DNA from: Ctena decussata
Taxonomy: Eukaryota > Mollusca > Bivalvia > Lucinida > Lucinidae
Direction: 5' to 3'
Assembly: GCA_963989385.1 (NCBI GenBank)
Contig: OZ022500.1
Span: forward strand, 112,757,842-112,821,841
DNA length: 64,000 nucleotides
Shown piece after piece: positions 20,001 to 30,603 of this stretch (its first letter is position 1; every line of letters begins with the position of its first letter). The notes below the pieces were generated by a model that saw only the letters and a list, made by a program, of their open reading frames with translations, had not been told where the DNA came from and did no database searches. A program made the position numbers and the translations under genes.

Positions 20001-22910
20001 AAATATGCAGATCACGTCCTAAAGTTATATGTTGACGTTCATAAAAACGTCGCGTTTTCTAATGGCGAAATCGTGACGTTTCAGTGCAAAATTTGCTAAT
20101 AAAATGCAATTTTAGTGTCATATGATAAATAGAATCTTGCATTCGTGCTCCTGTATTATTGAATTTTTTAAACTCATTGGGGAAAATGATAAGATGCTTG
20201 GCATAGCCTCGCATCTTATCGTTTTCCCCAACTCGTTTAATAAATTCAGTAATACATGAGCACTCATGTAAGATCCTCTATGTAGTCCCTAATTATTTCT
20301 CACTAGGCATGGGGTGCTATTTAATTACTTTCACAATGAAAGTCATTTCCTTGTACAGCTTTACATTATCATGGTGAATGTAATGTTCGGTTTTCCCTCT
20401 GTTTTCAGTATCTTTTATGGGAAACTGAAAATGGTGAATTTAATTCGCACATTTATATAAGGATGTAACGACTGTCATTATTTAAAGAGAATGGGTACAC
20501 TTTCAGGGGCAGCAACTCTGCCATTTTCAATTTTGTCTCCATTCTCTGTGGAGATCAACTCTTGCAGGAAAGAATTTGCTCCTATAGGACCAGATTCTTT
20601 CCCTGAAGAGTAGACACTGAATTTTTTTAACCAGGGAAACAAACGGGAAGTCACAACAGTTGTTCCTCTATGTAAAAGTGTCAGAAAAACTTAGAGGTGC
20701 ACCCATACACCCTAAGAGGGCTCTTAGAGTCATGAAGATTCAGATCAGCATGTGCATCTGTGCAGTCTGATCACTTCAACAGTCTATGGAGCCTGAGGAA
20801 TCTGCCATATTAATCCTTATAAATGCCCTGTGGGCATTGCATTACATGAAAGGGGAGGGTTATTTAGAGCATGGTGACAGAATCAGCCATCTGTCAAAAT
20901 GCATCCAATAAATTTGTGATTTTAATAATGTAAGATAATAGCTGTAGTTTGTAATCAGTATTAATGCTTGAAATACATCATAGACCATGTTGAAGTGAGC
21001 ATACAATCATATAACTACAAAATCTGAGGATTTTATGCCTGATCTGAATATGACTCACGTGAGCTATGTCTGTAGGCCCTCACAACCGTAATTTTGACAC
21101 TGGGTAGCAACAATGACCTATCTCAAAATTGGGCTGTCCTATTTGGAATTCAAAAATGGATGGCGGTCAATTTTGAAATTGGCCTGATTTCGAAATAGTT
21201 ACCAACATGGTGCACTGTTTATTTGTGTGTAAATGTAAACTTTTAAATGTAAACTTTATTTATTTTACATCGATTGCACTGAAAGCTCACGCAAACTTAT
21301 TTAAATACTCTCGATGGCACGGATGTTGGCGCACTTGTGGTCCTATACTGGTTGAGAAAACCATCAACCTCTGACGGGCGACCACTACCCTCCCACATGA
21401 CGTCGCCATGATCCGGGCCCCTACTAGTACATACTAGTAAAAAAAGAAGAAAAAGAAAAAAAGGAGAGAAAAAAATTGTAAACAAATAAAAGAGAGAGAT
21501 AAGTTAAAAAAAAAAAATGGGGAACATTAAAAAAAAAACAAAAAAACTTGTATTGGCTGGGAATCGAACCTGGGCCGTCCACGTGGCAGGCGAGCATTCT
21601 ACCACTGAGCCACCAACGCTTACAACATATCAGATTTTAAAATGTATATTAAACCAAAAGTAGAAATCAAAAGTAGATCTACGTCAAAGAAAAAAGAAAG
21701 TTTGGAATATCTGCGTCTGTTTTCGTGAACATTTCTACTGTAAGATTACACACAAGAGAAACGTTTTGAATAAATAAATGACAGAGTGCTAGTATTCACA
21801 GTGCATGGGACGGGAAAAACGAAGATTAAATATTCATTAACCTTTGATATTATTGGCTAAATTTTGACATGCGTGTTAATTGACCAATGAAATCTTGTGA
21901 AATGATGAACAATATCGAAATTATGCGCGTATGCAACGCGAAAAAAAGGGGGAGATGAGGTGTTTATTAGAGAGGGGACAATTATTATAATACATTACTC
22001 AGTAAATACTTAGTCAGTCTGCATAGGTTAGTCTGAGGCTTACATCAAAGCATGTTTTTTTTACTCATTTTGCAGGTAATTTATAGTAAAAAGGGTCCAG
22101 TATTTAACGAATTGTATATTGTTTCTTGTCTTTTTAAATATGAACACTCTTTTCAACAGGATGAAATATATATCTTTAGCCAAGATCTATGGACTAACAG
22201 ACATTGCCATGAGTGTGTTAGCAAGGGAATGTACAAGTCTTAATCATCTAAATGTGCAAGGATGTTGGAGAATTTCAGATGACTCAGTCAGGTAACAACT
22301 ATATCCTTTAGTGGCTGAGTTCTTAACAGTATAGAATTTTCAGTATTCTGTTAAGCACAGTATTAAGAGCAGTTTAGACTTTCCTTCTGTTGTAATCTCT
22401 GCTTGACAACAGAAGGAAATTCGCTTATTATTGGGACAGAAGTGCTTGAACAATGAGGACCAAGATCATACTGCTTATACATAGGCAATCTGATTACATC
22501 AGCAATTTGATCTGGGTCGGTACTATTTGTCATGAAGCCAGCAACATGTGTTTTACATTCAATCATATTAAACAGCGTAAGCTATAAACAACATTTATGA
22601 TAGCATTTGCGGAAATGCATTGCTGCAATAATTTGTGTCACCTCAAAGCAATCAAACCCTTGTTGTTTAATTTTTCTCATAGTTGCGTTATAAGTTATAG
22701 TCTTGTTGTCATTGCAGACTTCTAGCTGAGTACAGCCCTAACTTGCGAGCATTACAGATAAGAGAATGTCGAGATGTAACAGAGATGGTGCTATCTAAAC
22801 TCCGAGAGAAGAAAGTGAAGATTGATGTACTACCACCACCCAGTATACACAATGCCAGGATGGGATTTCTGAGTAGCCATCTCAGACAGAGACTCAATGT
22901 TCAAATATAG
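16942..22910 (+). CDS. FBXL15: F-box/LRR-repeat protein 15, five coding exons
   Basis: Coding exons 16942-17024, 18368-18477, 19304-19730, 22160-22291 and 22718-22910 join in phase to 314 codons plus stop (the human protein is about 300 residues). The family forms an SCF (SKP1-CUL1-F-box) ubiquitin ligase and in vertebrates targets SMURF1, a regulator of BMP signalling (family knowledge). An F-box starts near residue 29 (MSFLDLPWEDVVFPMILP), followed by about six leucine-rich repeats with the NLQKLNL, RLQMLDL, DLRTLIL, ELQSVDLTGC, SLNHLNVQGC pattern. The C-terminus (LREKKVKIDVLPPP) matches the characteristic FBXL15 ending. ATG 16942 opens a short acidic leader; an acceptor at 16864-16865 shows the exon starts in 5' UTR. 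The stop lies 29 bases before a Helitron-like element. Confidence 0.92.
17747..17974. mobile_element. palindromic MITE, TGAGCCGCGACA family, copy 1 (FBXL15 intron 1)
   Basis: A 228 bp foldback: TGAGCCGCGACAC and AAAACCAACAATG on the left are mirrored by ATTGTTGGTTTTC and TGTCGCGGCTCA on the right. The inner arms, CAGTCTGATCAG and GGCTGATCTGAGTCTGC, also face each other. Five more copies lie in this window. Confidence 0.85.
18216..18308. repeat. hairpin in FBXL15 intron 1
   Basis: Arms TTCCCAAAACAATCCCCAAG and CTTGGGATTGTTTTAGAAGG with further pairing ATCCATC/GATGGAT; loop about 17 bases. It sits 60 bases before the F-box exon. Diverged relatives of the arms occur at 17640-17740. Confidence 0.6.
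18368..18477 (+). CDS. FBXL15: FBXL15 exon coding the F-box
   Basis: Acceptor TTTATAG ends at 18367, donor AAAG|GTACAA at 18478. Codes LDLPWEDV and LQTLFQLRRVS, the F-box helices that bind SKP1. Enters in phase 2, leaves in phase 1. Confidence 0.9.
18478..19303. other. FBXL15 intron 2
   Basis: No repeat shared with the rest of the window was recognised; GGTACATTACCATAGCAACTG near 18790 and a TATGGTAACTGAGCTATGACA block near 18890 are short partial inverses. Confidence 0.4.
19304..19730 (+). CDS. FBXL15: FBXL15 main LRR exon
   Basis: Acceptor CTTCTTTTCAG, donor AGAA|GTAAGA. A 427-base exon with four leucine-rich repeats, including DWLSDKIFIPLL and CWNVNDEAITVL, which align with the human order of repeats. 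Confidence 0.93.
19926..20282. mobile_element. MITE, TTTATCATATGAC family, copy 1 (FBXL15 intron 3)
   Basis: Begins TTTATCGTATGACGTCGCAT, contains GTAATAAAGCCATGCATTAA and ACGTCGCG, and ends in a long palindrome centred on GATGCTTGGCATAGCCTCGCATC (split as GATGCTTGGCATAG + CCTCGCATC), with outer arms TGAGCACTCATGTAAGATCC. Two other copies: 40683-41034 and 57262-57545. Confidence 0.8.
20489..20712. mobile_element. MITE, GAATGGGTACACTTTCAGGG family, copy 1
   Basis: Ends GAATGGGTACACTTTCAGGG and GTGCACCCATACACC, with inner GAAAGAATTTGCTCC. Eight copies of this roughly 230 bp family were found in the window, in both orientations. Confidence 0.7.
21057..21240 (+). repeat. left part of a dispersed repeat split by an insertion
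   Basis: Matches 63461-63620 (shared blocks: ACAACCGT, TTTTGACACT, GACCTATCTCAA, GGCGGTCAA, TTGAAATTG). The similarity stops near 21240 and resumes near 21640. Confidence 0.7.
21241..21640. mobile_element. about 400 bp segment inserted in the dispersed repeat, carrying a tRNA-Gly
   Basis: Absent from the related copy at 63.5 kb, which reads straight across the site. It contains purine-rich A runs at 21437-21545 and the tRNA-Gly-like gene. Boundaries are approximate because the flanks are diverged. A deletion in the other copy is the alternative. Confidence 0.5.
21549..21619 (-). tRNA. tRNA-Gly (GCC)
   Basis: Minus-strand sequence starts GCGTTGGTGGCTCAGTGG, has anticodon loop TGCCACG (anticodon GCC), and T arm GGTTCGATTCC, all as in animal tRNA-Gly(GCC). 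The acceptor stem pairs except C2-A71, with one G-T wobble; that mismatch could mean a pseudogene. No CCA is encoded, as expected in eukaryotes. It lies inside FBXL15 intron 3 on the opposite strand. Confidence 0.75.
21641..21960 (+). repeat. right part of the split dispersed repeat
   Basis: Resumes the match to 63.63-63.89 kb: ATTAAACC, AAAAGTAGATCTA, GTGTTAATT and GACCTTTGATATTATTGGCTA-like blocks (here 21840-21858). Confidence 0.7.
22160..22291 (+). CDS. FBXL15: FBXL15 LRR exon 4
   Basis: Acceptor TTTTCAACAG, donor TCAG|GTAACA. Codes one and a half repeats (SLAKIYGLTDIAMSVLAREC, NHLNVQGCWRISDDSVR). Confidence 0.92.
22718..22910 (+). CDS. FBXL15: FBXL15 last exon
   Basis: Acceptor TGTCATTGCAG. 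Codes the final repeat (LRALQIRECRDVTEMVLSKL) and the conserved tail, ending TAG at 22908-22910. Confidence 0.93.
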
Positions 22911-22939
22911 AGATGAGAACTCTAGATGAGAAGAATTAA

Positions 22940-23990
22940 CAAGGGCTTCGCAAGCGGCGCATAATACGCCCGTTTTAATGTCATAAAGGAGTATGGAATG
23001 AACAAGACTGTTTACAAAAGGATGGATAGGCAGACAAACAGGGGCAACCACTTTATAACTAATGACGGCAACATTATTCAAATATTTAACACATCAAATA
23101 CTATGAGTATACCAAAAATCAGCTTCAAAGTTATTGTGGCTCAAAAGTTGAGTAATGCCATAGTTGAACAAGGGAGATAATTCATAAACTAAATATACTA
23201 GATTCTTGGCTCTACTACATTCCCCTGACAAAATCACATGTAGGGTTAAGGAATCACAGAGGAAACAGGAAATTTATGCAAGGGCAGATAATTCAGTAAG
23301 CCAGAGTTGTGGTTCTTGCTCGGGATACATTGCCCCATTATTATACATATTCCTACAAAGTTCCATTCTAATATTTCAAAAGGTTAAGGAGATATGGAGT
23401 GACTGAGAAATGCCTAAAATTACTTATCAAAGGGAAGTAACTCCAAAATGAAGAAAGGGGGAGCAACCATTCGTGTATGCCACACATCGTCTTGTGATCA
23501 TGCACATTGCTATAAAGTTTCATCATGATATTCCAAACGGTTACAAAGTTAAGGTATTCACAAGATATGTATACATAAAAATAACCATAATCAACTAATG
23601 AACCTACTAATGAAAGGGATGTAACTCTAAAATGAAGAAAGTGAGAGCAGCCATTTTTGTACGTGACACATCGTTGAGACTTCATACACATTGCTATGAA
23701 GTTTCATGAAGATATCCCAAACGGTTATCTAGTTCTGGCACGCACAAGACTGGCAGGGAAAAAATTAATCAAAGGGGCATAACTTGGAAACTAAGGAAGG
23801 GGGAGCAACCACTTCTGTACGCGACACGTTCCCCCAACCTAATACATATTCCTACCAAATATCATGAATATATCCCAAACGGTTAATGAGTTATTGAGCG
23901 CACAAGAATGTTTACGGACGGACGGACGGACGGACGGACGGACGGACAGCGCCATGACATAATACGTCCGTTTTTTCAAAACGGGCGTAT
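22940..23990 (-). mobile_element. Helitron-like tandem-repeat element, family ATACGCCCG, copy 1
   Basis: 5' side (right): hairpin AATACGTCCGTTTT / AAAACGGGCGTAT (23961-23990), then a GGAC microsatellite (23914-23947). Body: four or so degenerate units of about 180 bp (CATATGAAAG-type text replaced here by AAACGGTTA, GAAGTTTCATGAAGATAT). 3' side (left): single inverted copy ATACGCCCGTTTT (22964-22976) followed outward by hairpin GCTTCGCAAGC and the terminal CAAG (CTTG on the minus strand) at 22940. It lies 29 bases after the FBXL15 stop codon. Confidence 0.8.
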
Positions 23991-24147
23991 AAAAATGATA
24001 ATTTCATTTAACTTCCTTAAAAATTTATTATCGGTGTCGTGTGAAAAGGTACAAGTGAACACAGACTCAGGTCAGCCTGCACATAAGCCCAGTCTGATCA
24101 GCATCTTCTCTTTTGGCATGCACAGAATATGATTCTTGAAGAATACA

Positions 24148-24379
24148 TACAGCCAAACCTGTCTTAAAGGCCACCTCTAAGAAGCAAGAACCTGTCTTAA
24201 AAGGCAAAAATCTCACATCTAAAGTAGCATTTTCAGTGTGAATCGACCAGTATTAAGCCTGTTGCACTCAGAATAGCCAAAACTTCATAGAGTTTTGGCT
24301 GCTCTTAGGGCAATTGGGTTATGCAAGTACCTGTCTTAAGCAAGCAGTTTTGGCCCTGCTTAAGACAAATTTGACTGTA
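24148..24379. mobile_element. MITE with TACAGYCAAAYYTGTCTTAA ends
   Basis: Left end TACAGCCAAACCTGTCTTAA and right end TTAAGACAAATTTGACTGTA form 20 bp inverted repeats with three mismatches. Non-coding, 232 bp. Confidence 0.75.
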
Positions 24380-24487
24380 CAGCAAAAAGTAAAGATACTC
24401 CTCAGTTGGCACAGCAACGCCGGCTGATTAGAGTGTTTATCCTTTGCTCATGCCTTAAGGTCCCTTTTCAAGCAACACCAGTCATTC

Positions 24488-24727
24488 TGCGCCATGACAT
24501 GCTAAAACCAACAAAGCGGCATGTGCACCCAGTGCAGTCTCAGAGCAGCCTGGGCATCCGCCCAGTCTGATCAGAGTCTTCGCTCTCGGCATGCAGGTAG
24601 CTTGGACCCTAAGCTACTTTTTAAGTGCTTAGCGAAGAGTCTGAGAGGACTGGGCAGATGCCCAGACTGATCTGAGTCTTCGCTGGTTGCAGTTGCCACT
24701 TTGTTGGTTTTGTCCTATTGCAGCTCA
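24488..24727. mobile_element. palindromic MITE, TGAGCCGCGACA family, copy 2
   Basis: AAAACCAACAAAGCGGC on the left and CACTTTGTTGGTTTTG on the right, with the usual CAGCCTGGGCATCCGCCC inner block. Ends slightly diverged (TGCGCCATGACA, GCAGCTCA). Confidence 0.8.
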
Positions 24728-24798
24728 TATGTTTTAGCCCTCTTAAGAACTACCTTACTGAGGCAGTTATGATGAAGGACAACAACATAAGTTCACAC

Positions 24799-25007
24799 AG
24801 AGCTCAATATAAAGTGGGGTTTTGAAGATACATGTAGTTTGGAGATAATTTTATATCTCAAAGAAAATGTTGTTACTCCTCATTAGGAGAATGGTTCTAA
24901 CCATTCTTGCCATTCTCAACGAGACGGTTCTAATGAGGGTTCACAATATACATTTTTATGGAAGAATATAAAAAATTATCCCTGTTAACCCTTCTTATCT
25001 GGAGCAC
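24799..25007. mobile_element. foldback MITE, AGAGCTCTAGATAAG family, diverged copy
   Basis: Shares the central inverse CAACGAGACGGTTCTAATGA and the ATTATCCCTGTTAAC flank with the sharper copies at 25.25 and 27.8 kb, but the left arm has been altered. Confidence 0.6.
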
Positions 25008-25248
25008 TATTCACACATATGAAGATTATGCAAAAACTGAGTCATCATAATGTCCCCTTATCCAGAGTTTTGTAGGAAGGATAAACAGATGATTGAGAGC
25101 TTTACATTCCAGAAACAATACTTTGGAACTGGTATAAGAGAGAACTTACAGAAAAGCTGTATCTTGCATGGGTGTGAGTGAGGTGTAGATAGAAAAATCT
25201 GCAGTTAGGGTCACTGTTTAGCATCACAAGGCTTGCTGATCAGTGTCA

Positions 25249-25451
25249 CAGAGCTCTAGATAAAAGAGAGTATTTGGTGATAATTAGGGATAATTTTTGT
25301 TAAATCTGCATAAAAACATATGTTGTGACCCCTCATCTGAACCGTCTCGACGAGACGGTTCAGATGAGGGGTCACAACATATGGTTTCAATGAGAAATAA
25401 AGAAAATTATCCCTCAATTATCATCAAATACCCCTCTTATCTAGAGCTCTG
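25249..25451. mobile_element. foldback MITE, AGAGCTCTAGATAAG family, best copy
   Basis: A 203 bp near-complete palindrome. The centre (CATATGTTGTGACCCCTCAT... to its mirror) has 33 bp perfectly complementary arms separated by one base; outer arms contain GATAATTAGGGATAATTTTT and AAAATTATCCCTCAATTATC. Ends CAGAGCTCTAG and CTAGAGCTCTG. Non-coding. Confidence 0.88.
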
Positions 25452-25828
25452 GTGTCAGTGATCCTGAGGGACTTATTTTACTGTTACCAACTCAAGAGCT
25501 ATGACAGAAATTTTATTGTCCATACCTTTTGATGTACAACATAGAACAAATTAAAATGCATAATTGTCTCACCTCCTACTATCAAAAATGAGACATAGGT
25601 ATAACTTTTACTGTGTCTGCAGCTTTGGCAACATAAACTTTGCATGAAGCTTTCTGGTTAAGCTATGTTTTGTGACAGTGTGCTGTCAGGAAAGACAAAA
25701 CATTCTGCAGCTTGTTTTAGCATTAGACAGAGGTTCTTTTAAATCTAAAACGAACTTGGTACCATTAACAGTTGATCTTTGTTTCTTTACATTCGTGTCT
25801 GATGTGTCATAAATTGACATCATTTTTG
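25452..25828. other. no gene or recognised repeat
   Basis: Spacer between the foldback and the next Helitron-like element; nothing supportable. Confidence 0.4.
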
Positions 25829-27540
25829 TCGCACCTGCTTTAGCAAGGTGCGATATAGGAGTTCACTTTTCCGTCCGTCAGTCCATCCGTCCGTCCGTCA
25901 GTCCGTCCACAATTACGTCGACCCTAGCGTTTGGGTCCATTATTCTAAATCTATGATACCTACATTCATCAAACCTGGTATAAAGTTTCTACTTAGAATG
26001 GTCTCGAGGAACCTTGAACTTATTTTGACCTTTGACCTATTTTTCTTGCTCTAATGACTTCGTAAAATTCTGTGCCGTCCATCCATCCACAATTACGTCG
26101 ACCCTAGCGTTCAGGTCCATTATTCTCAATCTATGATACCTACGTTCATCAAACCTGGTATAAAGTTTCACCTGCTTTAGCAAGGTGCGATATAGGAGTT
26201 CATTTTTCCGTCCGTCCGTCAGTCCGTCCACAATTACGTCGACCCTAGCGTTCGGGTCCATTATTCTCAATCTATGATACCTACATTCATCAAACCTGGT
26301 ATAAAGTTTCTACTTAGAATGGTCTCGAGGAACCTTGAACTTATTTTGACCTTTGACCTATTTTTCATGCTCTAATGACTTCGTAAAATTCTGTGCCGTC
26401 CGTCCATCCACAGTTACGTCGACCCTAGCGTTCGGGTCCATTATTCTCAATCTATGATACCTACGTTCATCAAACCTGGTATAAAGTTTCTTCTTAGAAT
26501 GGTCTCAAGAAACCTTGCACTTATTTTGACCTTTGACCTATTTTTCATGCTCTGATGACTTCATAAAATTCTATGCCAAAAATTATGTCAACCCTAGTGT
26601 TTAAGTCCATTTCTCTCCATCTATGATACCTGCACTCTTCAAACCTGGTATAAAGTTTTTTCTTAGGATGGTCTAGAGGAGCGTTGCCTTTATTTTGACC
26701 TTTGACTTATATTTTATGCTCTGCTGACTTAGTAAAATTTTACGTAAAAAATTACGTCAACCCTAGCATACTGGTCCATTTCTCTCAATCTATTATACCT
26801 ACGGTCATAAAACCTGGTATAAAGTTTCTATTTAGGTTGATCTAGAGGATTGTTGCACTTATTTTGACCCATATTTCATGCTTTGCTGACTTTGTAAAAT
26901 TTTACTTACAAAATTAAATTGACCCTTTCATTGAAGTCCATTTCTCTCTGACAATCTATGAGAGCTAGTTTCATCTTAGAATGAACTCGAGGATTAATGC
27001 ACTTGTTTCAGCCCTTGATATATATTTCACGTGCTGCTGATTTTGTAAAATTTCACATCCAAAATTGTGTCGATCTTAGGGTTTGAGTCCATCTCTCTTT
27101 AAATACAATGGGTGTAATCATCAAACCTGGCTTGAAGATTGTCCTGGGATGCTGCTATTATTTGTACCCTTCACCTTTATGTCATGCTCTATTGACCTTA
27201 TAAATTTTATGTCAACCTGGCATCCATGATTATATGGACAAGAGCATTCAAGTCTGTTTCTCACTAACTATACCACCTACAATCATTAGGCATGGCATAA
27301 AATGTTTTCTTAAGCTGGTGTCCTCCATTGTTTGACTGCTTTATACCTGTAACCTATATTTTTAACTCTGTTGACTGTAGAGCTTTATGTATAGGACTAC
27401 ATTTTTTATAGTTTGTAAGTCCAATTTGCTCAAATTTCTACATAAATTCATCAGACCTATTGTACACTTTCCTCTAACCACGGTATGTACTACTGAGAAA
27501 GCATAAGGCAGGTGCGACATAGCATTCCGCGGAATTCTGG
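25829..27540 (+). mobile_element. Helitron-like tandem-repeat element, family TCGCACCT
   Basis: 5' end: hairpin TCGCACCT/AGGTGCGA (25829-25853), then CCGT microsatellite (25870-25905). Body: units of about 145-180 bp with AAACCTGGTATAAAGTTTC and TTATTTTGACCTTTGACCTA; the head with its hairpin and microsatellite recurs internally at 26167-26230. 3' end: single AGGTGCGA (27510-27517), hairpin ATTCCGCGGAAT, and terminal CTGG (27537-27540) followed by T. Confidence 0.82.
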
Positions 27541-27780
27541 TCCTAGCTAGACACCATAGTCTGATGAAGCCGGTATCAAATGATGAAGCAGATATATGAA
27601 CACTCCCAGTGCATGGACTTTCATCTACACATAAGGGGTTTAAGATAAGATTTTCCAGCACCCGTTAAAACAGCAAAATTCCTTGTCTCTAGTGTAACAT
27701 GTTTTCTTCCATTATTTCCTTACCTCATTTTAAAGGAGGAAACCTGAGTTTTCTTACAGCATTGTAATTTCATTATTTTT
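27541..27780. other. spacer, nothing seen
   Basis: Short non-repetitive stretch between two elements; the 99-codon minus-strand frame at 27362-27661 crosses the element boundary and is not a gene. Confidence 0.35.
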
Positions 27781-27984
27781 CAGAGCCCTTGATAAAGAGG
27801 CGTATTTGATGATAATTGAGGGATAATTTTCTTTATTTCTCATTGAAACCATATGTTGTGACCCCTCATCTGAACCGTCTCATCGAGACGGTTCAGATGA
27901 GGGGTCACAACATATGTTTTTATCCAGAATTAACAAAAATTATCCCTAATTATCACCTAATACTCCCTCTTATTTAGGGCTCTG
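27781..27984. mobile_element. foldback MITE, AGAGCTCTAGATAAG family, intact copy 2
   Basis: Nearly the same length and sequence as 25249-25451, in inverted order of its outer arms. It keeps GATAATTTTCTTTATTTCTC uninterrupted and so gives the empty-site reference for the insertion at 30658. Confidence 0.87.
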
Positions 27985-28271
27985 TTTTTATATGCATTAG
28001 TTTGAAATGCAACATAGAGAGTGTGTAACTATGAGCGCTTTCAGATGATAGTTGTCTTAGTTTTTGTTTTAAAGGTTCATCGGTATCTGAAACTGAAAAT
28101 AGGCCATAGTGTTCTTGATATATGTGAATGCAGTTTTTGCTTTGAAAATTGAAATAAAGTATACCCTGACATTGCTGCGATAAGATTTACATGTTTATGC
28201 AGGCTGATTGGCATTCTCTGTTTGCCCTTACTGTCATGCTCATTTCTTTGTGAAATGGCTCACATGGATAG

Positions 28272-28925
28272 TATAGGTTGTTTGCGTAAAAGTGGAGGGT
28301 ATAAAACTGATTTGATTTCATTACTACTGAATAAATTTTCATGAAAGGTTGCAGACTTTAACTATTACCCATACAAACTCATGCAAGGAAATTCAGATTG
28401 TTCTGACAAGTAAATAAAAAATTGTCAGATCAACTACATGTTAAAAACTGTCCCTAATCTTTGAAGTTTTATGCTTGGTTGGTGTGATTTTTGGAACAGC
28501 CATTGTTGTTTAGTCTATATTAATGTACATCCTTATATGGACATTTACTCCTATTAGGAGAAACACATAAGGAAATCCTTTTCAAGTGATGGGCCTATTA
28601 TCACTAAAGCCTCTTGTTTACCAAGTAGTGAGTGAACACATTTCAGATCACATGGTAATTAGTATTAGTATAGTAGCTATAGAAGCAACAATGGCTGTTG
28701 TACCATTATGGTTACCTCTTATGTAAGAATGGCATAAAACTGAGAAGAAAAATGGCAATAATTAAGAGAGAAACTTTATATTCAAAAGTCCAAAAATTAT
28801 GAATTTCCTAGCATGAGTTTGTATAGGTAAAAGATTATGGTAGGCAAAGTTTCATGAAAATCAATTCAGTAGTTATGAAATTGAATCGATTTTACGCCCT
28901 CCACTTTTTTTGCAAACAACCTATA
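28272..28925. mobile_element. foldback DNA element, TATAGGTTGTTTGC ends
   Basis: Ends TATAGGTTGTTTGCGTAAAA and GCAAACAACCTATA, with ACTGATTTGATTTCATTACT and ACTCATGCAAGGAAATTC mirrored in the right arm, giving arms of about 130 bp. The 390 bp middle has no coding frame. Confidence 0.75.
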
Positions 28926-29034
28926 TTGTATTTATAGGACCAGTTACCAACAAACTAAACAAAATCATTTGTTCTTTTTCATTATCCTAATCTTGTTTAA
29001 AACCGGATGACTGTGGACATTTGCATTAAGGCGT

Positions 29035-29265
29035 TTTATTATACTTTCATATTTTTCCACTGTTGTACTACAAGGGAAACAACTTTGTGACTTTCTGTTT
29101 GCTTCCCTTGTCCATGAAACCCTTCCAAAAAGGGGTCTACCCTGAAAGAAAAGAATTGGTTCTTGGGGGGCAAAGTCTTTCCTGGAAGAGTTGACCTCAT
29201 TGAGACGAGGGTAAAAAAGAAAATATGAGAGTTGCTTCCCCTGAAAATGTACCCATTCACCTTAA
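29035..29265. mobile_element. MITE, GAATGGGTACA family, copy 2
   Basis: Contains GGGAAACAACTTTGTGACTT, AAAAGAATTGGTTC and ends GAAAATGTACCCATTCACC. Inverted relative to copy 1. Confidence 0.75.
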
Positions 29266-29508
29266 TGTGTATGCATACGTCCCCAAGGTTTAGCCAGTTT
29301 TTAGCTTGCTAGCACCAAAATACAGGAAGAGCCATTGCATTGACTCTGGCATCGGTGTCAGCATTTGGTCTGCGTCCCACTTTGGGTGAACGTTTTGTAT
29401 AAAGTTTTCCATGTGATGGGCATGGTGAAGTCAGATGAGCTCTACTGTACAAGGACAGGTGGAGCAGTTTCGGTTTGTCAACTCGAGTAACTCGAGTAAT
29501 TAGAGTTA

Positions 29509-30062
29509 CTGACCGAACAACACGAGTAACCGCAATACGCATGCGCAGTACTGCGCACATATTCGTATTTACTCGACTACCGTAACCCCCACCTCACCTC
29601 GGGTAGCCTGGATTAAAGATGGCGGAAAGTGAACTTCCGCTGTAAAACAAGCCAATTCTTTGGTTTTGCCTTCATAATGACATTGTCACGCCAATGATTT
29701 GCCCCTTTTCTGTTTAATAATAGTGAGAATGGGATAAGAATGTTCATCATACTGATGATTATAATTATTCTGCTTGTGCTTTTGCCATATTCAGCAGGGT
29801 TTACAGCGGGGCCAGTAACGACTTCAGAATTGTAATTTCCCATTACAATTTAAAAATTCTTGTGAGTCCTGACTCTGGTGAATATTAAACACATGAGTTT
29901 TAAGAAGGAAAATTGCGAGAATAGGACTCTGGACTTAAAGGTAAAAAGATCGATGGTCGTCGCCATTTTGTTCTTTACCCGTAGTGTTCGACACGGCAGT
30001 ACTCGAGTACCTTTGTACGCATGCGCCAAATTTCAACCCGAGTAACACGAGTTGGCAACTCG
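29509..30062. repeat. possible DNA element with inverted TACTCGAG / ACGCATGCGC segments
   Basis: Left block: ACACGAGTAACCGCAATACG then CATGCGCAGTACTG; right block: AGTACTCGAGTACC, ACGCATGCGCC, CGAGTAACACGAGTTG. The blocks oppose each other over about 550 bp. Ends and type are unclear. Confidence 0.4.
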
Positions 30063-30067
30063 AAAAT

Positions 30068-30240
30068 GCTCGTGTTGTTCACAAGGGAGACAACTTTGAC
30101 AAAATAATTGCTTCCCTTGACCTTCATGAATGTGGGCAGCTCTTAAAGGAGAGACTTCCTCTCTGAGAGCAAATTTTTTCCTTTAAAGTTGGCCTCCTCT
30201 GAGGAGAGATCCAAATTCTTTCAGCTCTTAGTGGTCTCCA
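30068..30240. mobile_element. MITE, GAATGGGTACA family, partial copy 3
   Basis: AAGGGAGACAACTTTGACAA, TTGCTTCCCTTGACC and GAGCAAATTTTTTCC blocks; the terminus is missing. Confidence 0.6.
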
Positions 30241-30603
30241 TTTGAACAGCTACAGCTGCTCATAGCATGCAATAAACTTTTATAGGCAATTTACATTACA
30301 GCTGTCATAGGCATTTATAAACATACATGTATGCTATTTCACCTCTGGAATAGCTTCTGGAATAGCTACATGACACCCTCCTGTATGGTTGAATGTGTCA
30401 GTGTTGTTTGTCCAGTTGTGCTTGCTTCAGCGAGGCCACAAACCTTTATGGGCAGATTACCTGTTATGTTTTGCCTGTTCATGTACAGTTTTGCTGGTTT
30501 GATAAGTTGGATACCACCACCTATATTCAGTGACACTGAAGTCATCAACTGTCACCCTCATTCCACTTTTCCAGCTCATGGGATCAAATATTTAATGATC
30601 TTA

